DNA from: Hamiltosporidium magnivora
Lineage: Eukaryota > Microsporidia > Dubosqiidae
Direction of reading: 5' to 3'
DNA: 16,690 nucleotides
Assembly: GCA_004325065.1 (NCBI GenBank)
Contig: PITI01000214.1
Coordinates: forward strand, 1 to 16,690
Part shown: positions 10,299 through 16,690 of the stretch, piece by piece
Position numbering within the stretch: position 1 is the stretch's first letter
Layout: each line of letters starts with the position of its first letter
The notes under the pieces: model-generated
What the model saw: only the letters and a program-made list of their open reading frames with translations
The model's database searches: none
What the model was told of the DNA's origin: nothing
Program-made: the position numbers and the translations under genes

Positions 10299-10721
10299 AT
10301 GAATGAGAATTATGTAGTTAAATTGAAACTAAAACAAGATCAGATAAAAAATTTCTGTCTGAAACAAAAAGAAATGCCTGTTCGTAAATCAAGACCATTG
10401 GAAACTTCCAACGTTTTAATACAACAAAATGCGGCTTTTAAAGAATATATTCCTTTAAAAGTACGTAAATTTCGAATGGAGGAAGTAACTATTGATACGA
10501 TTGGAGGTGCACCGCTTGTTGTAAAGATGTGGGTTTCAGATGAAAAATCCAAAGTTGTGAATAAAAAGAAACCAAAGGAACCTGTAATGCTTGAATGTGA
10601 TATTTGTAAAAGAAGTTTTGATGAAAGAAGAAAACTTCTAATTCATAAAAAGTGTCATACAAGACAAAATAAATTGGTTGAACCTTCTTCTGAAATTAAG
10701 ACTGATACAGATAACTCATAA
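10299..10721 (+). CDS. Single C2H2 zinc-finger protein, 140 aa
   Basis: The protein has one classical C2H2 finger near the C-terminus: C100-x2-C103-x12-H116-x3-H120, with F106 and L113 in the expected core positions. The first ~95 residues are basic and contain no known domain; a Lys-rich stretch (VNKKKPKEP, 87-95) just before the finger could be a nuclear signal. The tail after the finger is acidic and polar and looks disordered. A single finger binds DNA poorly alone, so it may act as a dimer, bind RNA or bind protein. The start is set by CCC three bases upstream. The stop TAA is followed directly by another TAA and overlaps an AATAAA. Similar small single-finger proteins are common in microsporidia, but I cannot name an orthologue. 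Confidence 0.9.
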   Translation: MNENYVVKLKLKQDQIKNFCLKQKEMPVRKSRPLETSNVLIQQNAAFKEYIPLKVRKFRMEEVTIDTIGGAPLVVKMWVSDEKSKVVNKKKPKEPVMLECDICKRSFDERRKLLIHKKCHTRQNKLVEPSSEIKTDTDNS

Positions 10722-10725
10722 TAAA
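10720..10725 (+). terminator. AATAAA poly(A) signal overlapping the stop codon
   Basis: AATAAA begins inside the zinc-finger gene's TAA stop (10719-10721). Polyadenylation signals overlapping or touching stops fit the short 3' ends reported for microsporidian mRNAs. Confidence 0.55.
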
Positions 10726-10852
10726 TATTTTTATGTTAGAGAATTTCTTTAAAAAAAAATATTTATTTACAGCTTTGAGGCAAAATTAGTTGATAAGATT
10801 AATTTTAGCTTTTTCTCCATAAAAAATATTGTAAAAGAATTACAAAAAATAT

Positions 10853-11088
10853 TAAATTTTAAAATAAAATATTGAAATTTAGATAGAAAATAAATATAAA
10901 TTAGCCACTATTTTAAATAAAAAATCAGATTTTAAAATAAAATATTTTGAAATTTAGAGAGAATATAAATATAAATTATCCATTATTTTTTATAAAAAAT
11001 TGAATTTAAAACTAAAATATTTTGAAATTTAGAAAGAAAATAAATATAAATTATCCTTTATTTTACATAAAAAATTGAATTTAAAAAA
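10853..11088. repeat. Three-copy tandem repeat, period 75 bp
   Basis: The anchor TTGAAATTTAGA occurs at 10872, 10947 and 11022, exactly 75 bases apart. Each copy is followed by AATATAAATTA with few changes and by TAAAAAAT-like ends. The array fills most of the spacer between the zinc-finger and SNARE genes and is almost pure A/T. Confidence 0.9.
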
Positions 11089-11223
11089 ATCATTTGGTAA
11101 GTTTGAAAAAACATAAAATAAAATTTATTTAAAAATTTGAATTTGATTCTTTATTTATATGAATTACTTTTGAATTATTTTAGATGTAAAAATAGTTACA
11201 TTTTAAAAAATATAAATTGGTAT

Positions 11224-11226
11224 CCC
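11224..11226 (+). promoter_or_regulatory. CCC start-proximal motif of the SNARE gene
   Basis: TATCCCTTAAATG places CCC four bases before the ATG, with an A/T-rich AAATATAAATT stretch just upstream. It matches the arrangement at 10293-10295. Confidence 0.75.
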
Positions 11227-11230
11227 TTAA

Positions 11231-11863
11231 ATGGCTATTTTATACACTCAGTTACTAAAACCAAGCGATTTACAAATTCTAGCATGTTCATTCTCTGTTC
11301 ATGGAAGAGTTTTATCATCAGAGAAAAAGATATTACTTGAACTACGGAATATTATTCAGAAAATGCCGGATAGAGTACAAAATGTGTTATATGATTATAA
11401 ATATGGGGATATAGCAATATTTTATATTTATATTATTAATGATGTGATATATGCATTAATTACAGATAAAAATGATGATGCGGAGAGTGTAATGAAATAT
11501 ATCAACAGAATATATTCATTATTTACTAAATTCTGTGTTGAAAGAGGCAGCAAACCATATACAAGTTTTGAAGAAGTATTAAGAGCACAATCAGATATTT
11601 TTAATTCGAAAAGTGATGTTTTTGAAACCGAAGAAGAATTAAAAATGGCTAAAGATGTGTGTATACAATCCTTGGATAAAGTTTTCAAAAGAGGAGAAAA
11701 AATTGATAATCTTTTAAATTTAGCTGATCGTTTAAAAGTAGCAGCACAGAGTTTACAAAGAAATACACGAAGGATGTATTATCAGAATTTACTTGAACAA
11801 TATTCTTTGTATATCGTTTTTGCATTGATTATACTTCTCGTGTTTTATTTTTTCATTCGATAA
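11231..11863 (+). CDS. Longin-domain R-SNARE, Sec22-like (alternatively VAMP7-like)
   Basis: This is a membrane-anchored SNARE that would drive fusion of transport vesicles, probably between ER and Golgi. Residues 1-125 fit a longin domain: alternating strands (FYIYIINDVIYALIT, 64-78), a following helix (MKYINRIYSLFTKF, 88-101), and a KPYTSFEEVL segment resembling the RPYSF..FD segment of Sec22. Residues 133-188 form the SNARE coiled coil with the zero-layer arginine R154 in VFKRGEKI. Residues 191-209 are one hydrophobic C-terminal membrane span ending in Arg, giving tail-anchored topology. The transmembrane tail rules out Ykt6, which is lipid-anchored. Length (210 aa) matches Sec22 and VAMP7. 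I favour Sec22 because of the KPY segment and the NLLEQY stretch leading into the membrane span, but RGE after the arginine is shared with VAMP7. The start is supported by CCC four bases upstream. Confidence 0.92.
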   Translation: MAILYTQLLKPSDLQILACSFSVHGRVLSSEKKILLELRNIIQKMPDRVQNVLYDYKYGDIAIFYIYIINDVIYALITDKNDDAESVMKYINRIYSLFTKFCVERGSKPYTSFEEVLRAQSDIFNSKSDVFETEEELKMAKDVCIQSLDKVFKRGEKIDNLLNLADRLKVAAQSLQRNTRRMYYQNLLEQYSLYIVFALIILLVFYFFIR

Positions 11864-12104
11864 ATACTTTCACTCATTTTTTATCACATTTTTTTTATAT
11901 TTTTTTATATTTTTTTTAATTTTTAATCGTAAAATTTGAGGCACGTACATAGGTTTTTTTACAAAGAAACATAATAATTTGAAAAAAATATAAAAATTTA
12001 ATCTTTTAATAAAATATACAAACAAGTTGGCATCGAGTATATAATTTTAAACACAAAACGGTGTTTTTTTAAAAAATTATAATTTTATATTTATTTTTAA
12101 AACT

Positions 12105-12305
12105 TAAATTTTTGTATTTCTAAATGATTTATTTTAAGAAAATTCAAATTCAAATATTTTTTTACCTATAAAACAGAAATTTTCGTGTATTTCTAAACGA
12201 TTTTCTGATTAATAAGTCTAATTCAAATATTTGTTAGCTTTAGTTTGAAAAATTAGTTTGGCTAAAGAATTTATTGTTTAAAGAAAATTCCCAATACAAA
12301 TTTTT
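12105..12305. repeat. Decayed tandem repeat, about three copies, period 71-73 bp
   Basis: GTATTTCTAAA-GATT occurs at 12114 and 12187, and ATTCAAATATTT at 12148 and 12221, both 73 bases apart. A more diverged third unit (TAAAGAATTTATTG.TTAA, from 12263) continues the phase about 76 bases later. The array lies between the SNARE gene and the broken protease. The remainder of 11864-12510 is A/T-rich with no gene. Confidence 0.7.
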
Positions 12306-12510
12306 CATTTAAAAACTTAGTATAACTAATACAAAAAATTGAAGCCATTCATGGTCTCTTAGATCATTTAAAATATTTTAAATTTAAAAAGTAAGTTATT
12401 AAATGTACTTTTATAGTAAATATAATTTTTTTAATAAAAAATATTACTTATACACCAAAACCATTCAAATTTAGAAAAAAGTGTTAAAACAGATTTTTTT
12501 ATTTCTCTAA

Positions 12511-13576
12511 TTATGAAATAATTTGAAAGAAAAAAAGTACGGGTTTATATTCGTAATAATCAAGATAATTGTGAATATTACACCAATTAAAATATTTTGC
12601 ATCATCATCACTAATGACAGCCCATATATTTTCATCTAGTTTTATTACCGCAATATAATGGCCTGATTGTAGGTACCACGGTGGCATCCAAATGAAATAA
12701 GTTCATACTTATAATTTTCATTAATAATCAATTCTTTACAGATTTTCAATCTTTCATTAAATTTATTTGAATAGCACCTGGAATGTATAACAAATACTTT
12801 TGAATGTCTTATTATTTCGTATACGATTTCAATTTCACTTTATTATCGTCTTCTTCAGTATTTTTGACAATTTCAGGTAAAAAATATTCTCGAGATTTTT
12901 GTTCTATATTTCGTGTACCGGGTAAAATAAAACAATTATTTAATTCAAAAACGGTTTCGGTTTGGTTTTTTAATTGATGAATTATTCTTTTTTCTGTTAA
13001 AAAATAGAAAACTGGAATCACACGAAACAAATTGGCTACATCTACATACGAAATAGGATTTTTTATTATATTAAAATTTAAATTTTTGGGTAAACATGCA
13101 GATACCAATGCAGTATGTAAAGCTTGGATATCTTGTTGTTGTTTCAGATTCGAAAAATCTTTGGTTCCTAAATTATTGCGTATTTTAAGCAATTTTTCTG
13201 CTGTGTCAACTTCTTTATTCTTTTTCATTTGAAAAATAACTTTTTAATTGTTTGTGTAACATCATTTTTTTCGACATTTTCTAAATAAAAATCGGATATA
13301 ATTTTTGTGGCAAAAATGCATTTCATTAATGTATTGAAGCAACAAATCACTCGTGACTCGTTTTTTAATCGACATGTATTTTTTTTCACGATGATTCTTT
13401 TTACTTTCGACATGTTTATATCCAATTCACATATTTCTGATTCAACAAATTGATTGCTTTCTACATTTGTTTTTAGCAATTATCTATAACTCATTAAATA
13501 TGACTCCACTTATAAATCCAAGTGAAAATATTACTATCGTTGTGATAAAAGATATTATTAGGTTTTTCGGTCTCAT
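12511..13576 (-). pseudogene. Frameshifted ubiquitin-specific protease (USP/UBP, peptidase C19) with N-terminal membrane anchor
   Basis: Read on the minus strand in four consecutive segments, this is a USP, which removes ubiquitin from proteins. Segment 1 (13576-13484) starts MRPKN and encodes a hydrophobic span (LIISFITTIVIFSLGF), then stops. Segment 2 (13479-13225) carries the Cys box: LKN followed by ICCFNTLMKCIF, with the catalytic Cys expected at codon 13342-13344. Segment 3 (13228-12812) has the QQDIQAL block (near 13138-13117). Segment 4 (from about 12836) reads VFVIHSR, then YELISFGCHRG (12707-12675), and after another shift GHYIAVIK with the catalytic His (codon 12658-12660) and an ISDDDA block, ending at TAA 12511-12513. 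The total of about 355 codons fits a minimal USP. The last break is explained by one missing G in GGG. No CCC motif was found near 13576. It is either a recent pseudogene or a real gene with several sequence errors. Confidence 0.8.
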
Positions 13577-13924
13577 TATACTAAATTTTTAGAGTTATTT
13601 TTTCTTTTGATTAAATCGAATTTATTTTTGTACAAACAAATTCATTGCAGAATTAAGTATATTCTGTTAATTTAATTGGTTTCAACAGAAAGTCTTTTTA
13701 ATTTAAAATTTAATTTTAAAAAGATTAAAATTTATATAAATATTTTTGCGGGTCAATTGAAGCGTGGAATAAGATATGTTGGCCTAATTACTTTTTTATG
13801 TATTTTAGTAAATGTTCTATTGGATGGAATTATGCATAACTTAAAGTATTTTTATACAATATTTTGCGCGTTGATTGATTTTTTAATAAAAAAATCATGG
13901 CATGTTTGTAGCGACTTTTAAAAA
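13577..13924. other. Spacer between broken USP and endonuclease fossil
   Basis: A plus-strand open stretch (13676-13921) lacks an ATG near its beginning, is Phe/Ile/Lys-rich and has no recognisable motif, so it is not called as a gene. It could be upstream remnant of the following element. No CCC-like start motif was seen for either strand. Confidence 0.45.
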
Positions 13925-14540
13925 ATTAGGCTAAGCTAAAATTTTTTTCACGATTTTGGTTTTCTAAACACTTAAATAAGTTTCTTACTTAGGAATATAA
14001 TTTAAAATCAAAAAAATCAAGTCTTTTTGTTTCTTGAAATGAGTATGCGAAAATAAGAATCAGAACCAGATTAAAACCGATTGAAAGATTCGTGATAATA
14101 GACCCAATCTATTTTTTATCTACGAGAAAAATCAAGCATATTCTTATTAAAATAGAAACAACTTTCCAAGATTCACTTTAAATGGTTGAAACTCTAAAGA
14201 CCTTGGAAGTCCGATCTCTATTGGCTAAAATCAAGTCTCCTTATAAATGAGTGTTGAAATAAACTTATCTTGATAATCTATGACGGTATCGTGGTAAAAT
14301 TGGATATTAAATACCACAAAAACCTGCTAATACCCATTAATATAGAGACATTCATTCGGTAAATAATACGTTAGAAGACTTTTAAAAAAATTTGGGCGAT
14401 AAACGAAGACTACTTGTGTCAGAATAAAATGCCGAAGAAAGTGGGATAATGCTTCGGGGGTATTATTGAGGGAATCGAGATGCATGAGGAACCACTACAT
14501 TCTTAAAGATAAGAAAAATACGAGGAAGATGGTCATAAAC
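13925..14540 (+). pseudogene. Fossil retroelement ORF C-terminus with restriction-like endonuclease signature (copy 2)
   Basis: This is the same family as 6800-7570 and in the same orientation, more eroded at the front. Readable blocks across frameshifts are FFHDFG (near 13945), KIKSF (near 14015), IKTD, DNRPNLF (14094-14114, matching PDIFV of copy 1), MVETLKTLE (14182-14208), DGIV (near 14280), and KYHKNLLIPINIETFIR (14309-14359), matching KYHKKY..LN.E.FIQ in copy 1. DNA similarity continues beyond the stop codons: both share GAGGAA-CCA-C-ACATTCTTAAA (7509 and 14488 regions) and nearby A/G-rich sequence. The PD motif reads PN, so this copy is certainly inactive. The two copies differ in many positions and in indels, implying old separate insertions. 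Confidence 0.75.
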
Positions 14541-14565
14541 ATATAAATATAAATATAAATATAAC
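14541..14565. repeat. Short TATAAA microsatellite
   Basis: Four tandem 6-base units of the TATAAA/ATATAA type lie directly at the 3' side of the endonuclease fossil. A short A/T tandem is a common 3' end for non-LTR retroelements, so this could mark the original end of the inserted element. Confidence 0.6.
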
Positions 14566-15882
14566 ATGTTCTAGGTTTTAGAGGTGTACTCCACTAGATA
14601 GCCCGACAACAAATTCAATCAAAGATTTTGATTTATTTACATACATATTATAGTCCTCTTTTACCTCATGGTGTCAAGGATCAACAAATCTGAGTTTCAA
14701 ATTTTTTCCTTTTAATATGTTTTAACTCGGGATTATAGGGATCGAATTTTGGATCCAGTGTGTTTTATATCCTACCAAAAAGCAAACAACGATTTTAAAA
14801 CTTTCTACACATTCATCTCCAGGAAGAAAATTTTTGATGTGTTTATTTTCCGTCTACTAAGAGCCTAATTCACAAGAGTAAATCAAAGTGGCTAAAGGGC
14901 AGCAAAAATATAGTAAAGTTTCAAAAATCATTCTAGCCTAAAATTATATTGGAAAAATGTGTCTTTTGTTTAACTAAAGCATATCTTAACTTACAAGAAA
15001 TCATAAAGTCATCAATATATAGCCAGAAGCACGAATAAAATCAGTTGAAGTATACCTAGACATATAGTAATATACAGCGATGTGGCATGAATATTGACTA
15101 ATGATATAAAACGATGCTATGAATATATAAAGAAAAATCTTAAAGGAAATATTTAAGCTAACAAGATACCAACAAATCGAGATTCAAAGTCATAATTACA
15201 TCGAGCTCAAAAAATCATATCGGAATTCGAGATTGGTGAACGAAGTTTAAAGAACCAGTTTATGAAACCTGTGTGTTTTTTAACGAAATATAGAGGACAG
15301 AGTTAAAAAGTGTAAATATGCATACCCGAATTTTGTCGACTAACATGCCACGAGGAAACTAGATTACAAGTGAATTTAAAACAATAGCACTGTAACCTTG
15401 GTATAAAGCGAGAAAAAAAAGCCCTGGTCGTGAAAAAAGAAAGTTTTTAGCAAATGAGGATAAGGCTTGCTGTGGGCCGTAATTCCTTGGGTAAGCATGT
15501 ATATTTTTTTATTATTTAAGGAATTTATTGATAACTCTTAGTTGCGATGATAAACACAAAAACATTCCGCTTGGAATGATATGGTAAAATCGATGTGTAA
15601 ATCAGTTTAAAGTTATTTGATGGGATGAAAAACTATTACATCATCGGTTGTTTCATGTGAATTTTTAAACAATTAAGCAGGTCTTGAAAAAGATGAAAAT
15701 TTTTCTATAAACTTATTTTGTAGCTTTTTATGCAACTAGATCAGAAACCAGAATTTATTTGTAAGAAATTACCATGCACAAGTATATAAACCTAGTATCT
15801 CATTCAGATTAGAAAACTTAGCACATAGGAAATACAAAGAAACTAGGCGTTTAAAAATCCAAGAATTCTATGTAGAGAATTC
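14566..15882. other. Gene-free AT-rich stretch
   Basis: No coding region could be supported. A string near 15260-15275 (AAACCTGTGTG followed by T-rich sequence) also occurs near 4718-4728, hinting at a shared old repeat, but the flanks do not align convincingly. A near-palindrome GAATTCTATGTAGAGAATTC (15862-15881) sits immediately before repeat copy B. Confidence 0.45.
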
Positions 15883-16334
15883 TATCTGTTGTATGTAATT
15901 GCCACGATTAACTTATCCATTTAAGCGCTGAGATATTATTAGCTAGCATCTATTATATTCAGAAAGCATAGACTAGATGGAAATGCGCTAGTCTTTATAG
16001 CGCCCAGATGATGTTTTTTCTGCGCTATTATTATATGCAACGTACATTAACGAACTGTTGGCAACCAACCTGCCTAATAAATAGACTTTACACGCTTTTT
16101 GATAGCAATTCGGGTTGTAGATATCTAATTATACCTATGGAGTACCAGTTAACCATTTCGTGTTAAATTTATAAATGGGTTAATGCTATGAATACAGTGT
16201 AATATATGCCACTATTTTTAAAAATATGTGGTAGTATAAATAAAGATATTCGAATTTAAATATTTATCTTTCAAAACGAATTATTAGTCGGAACTAAATT
16301 TTAATACAGTTTTTGTATTGTTATACAACAGATA
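15883..16334 (+). repeat. Dispersed repeat, copy B, bounded by 12-bp terminal inverted repeats
   Basis: TATCTGTTGTAT (15883-15894) is the exact reverse complement of ATACAACAGATA (16323-16334), bounding a 452-base element. The interior aligns with copy A at 1-440 in the same order and orientation (GGAAATGC 15979-15986, ATGCAACG 16035-16042, AATAAA 16239-16244). Two readings are possible. One is a solo LTR of about 444 bases starting TGTTG and ending CAACA, with an internal AATAAA; no matching target duplication is seen (CTATC versus GATAT). The other is a non-autonomous TIR element flanked by TA. It contains no significant open frame. Copy A does not preserve the right terminus. Confidence 0.75.
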
Positions 16335-16595
16335 TAAAAAATAATACTTTATTAGTAATATTTAATGTTCAAAGTTTAGTTTAGTTGCATTAAAAATACA
16401 AGAAACTTTTACTTATGATGTATTTTATATTTTAATTTAAAAAAATATACAACATAGATTAAAAATAAAATTATAATGACAAAAACAATGATTCCTGTTT
16501 TTAGACGTTTTAAACATAAGACTAAATTAGAGAAAAACAAATATATTTAAGATAAAAAATTACATTCTTTATATTTGTTCTTTTAACGTCTGTGA

Positions 16596-16690
16596 CAGTG
16601 GTTCTTAACCGAAGGTGCCGGTGAACCCCTCTCAAAACCTTCAACTCATACAGAAATATTGATTATGGATTTTGGCAACAAAAAAGAAAT
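16596..16690. mobile_element. hAT-like transposon terminus, running off the right edge
   Basis: CAGTGGTTCTTAACC at 16596-16610 closely matches the well-known hAT terminal consensus CAGTGGTTCTCAACC, and the following GGTG-CGGTGAACCCCT resembles the next part of many hAT ends. The segment is clearly more GC-rich than the sequence to its left. An 8-bp target duplication would be GTCTGTGA (16588-16595), but the other end lies outside the window. It cannot be told whether the element is autonomous or a MITE. Confidence 0.7.

Noticed and set aside
10340..10552. 70-codon minus-strand open frame
   Set aside because: It is a shadow of the zinc-finger gene, which has a start motif and a complete C2H2 finger.
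13225..13479. 84-codon minus-strand frame as a separate gene
   Set aside because: It opens with TTG and contains the USP Cys box, so it is one segment of the broken protease.
13676..13921. 81-codon plus-strand frame
   Set aside because: It opens with TTG, has no upstream motif, is hydrophobic low-complexity sequence, and has no recognisable family.

Overview
This AT-rich window looks like a piece of a large, gene-poor microsporidian genome. The assignment rests on three compact intronless genes, each with a CCC triplet a few bases before its ATG (9586-10050 minus, 10299-10721 plus, 11231-11863 plus). CCC-type motifs just upstream of starts are known from many microsporidia. The long gene-free flanks full of decayed transposons suggest one of the large-genome microsporidia of arthropods. 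The species cannot be named from sequence alone.

Layout. 1-440 is a diverged copy (A) of a dispersed repeat whose better-bounded second copy (B) lies at 15883-16334. 441-3000 holds nothing recognisable except a long inverted repeat at 2319-2375. About 3010-4185 (minus) is a decayed LINE-type reverse transcriptase with most catalytic blocks still readable across many stops and frameshifts. 4186-6795 is featureless. About 6800-7570 and 13925-14540 (both plus) are two fossils of one element family whose C-terminal domain resembles a PD-(D/E)XK restriction-like endonuclease. The right edge (from 16596) carries a hAT-like terminal sequence.

The gene island is 9586-13576. It holds an unidentified 154-aa helical protein (minus), a divergently transcribed 140-aa protein with one C2H2 zinc finger, a 210-aa longin-domain R-SNARE (Sec22-like, ER-Golgi trafficking) and a broken ubiquitin-specific protease (minus, 12511-13576). 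The protease keeps its Cys, QQD and His/GHY blocks but is split over four reading segments, and probably began with an N-terminal membrane anchor. Three separate short tandem arrays with periods of about 72-78 bp sit in or beside the spacers of this island.

The genes are individually transcribed and do not form a pathway. The most notable observations are the broken membrane-anchored USP, the repeat family with terminal inverted repeats and a switchable hairpin region, the endonuclease fossils, and the recurring ~75-bp tandem arrays.
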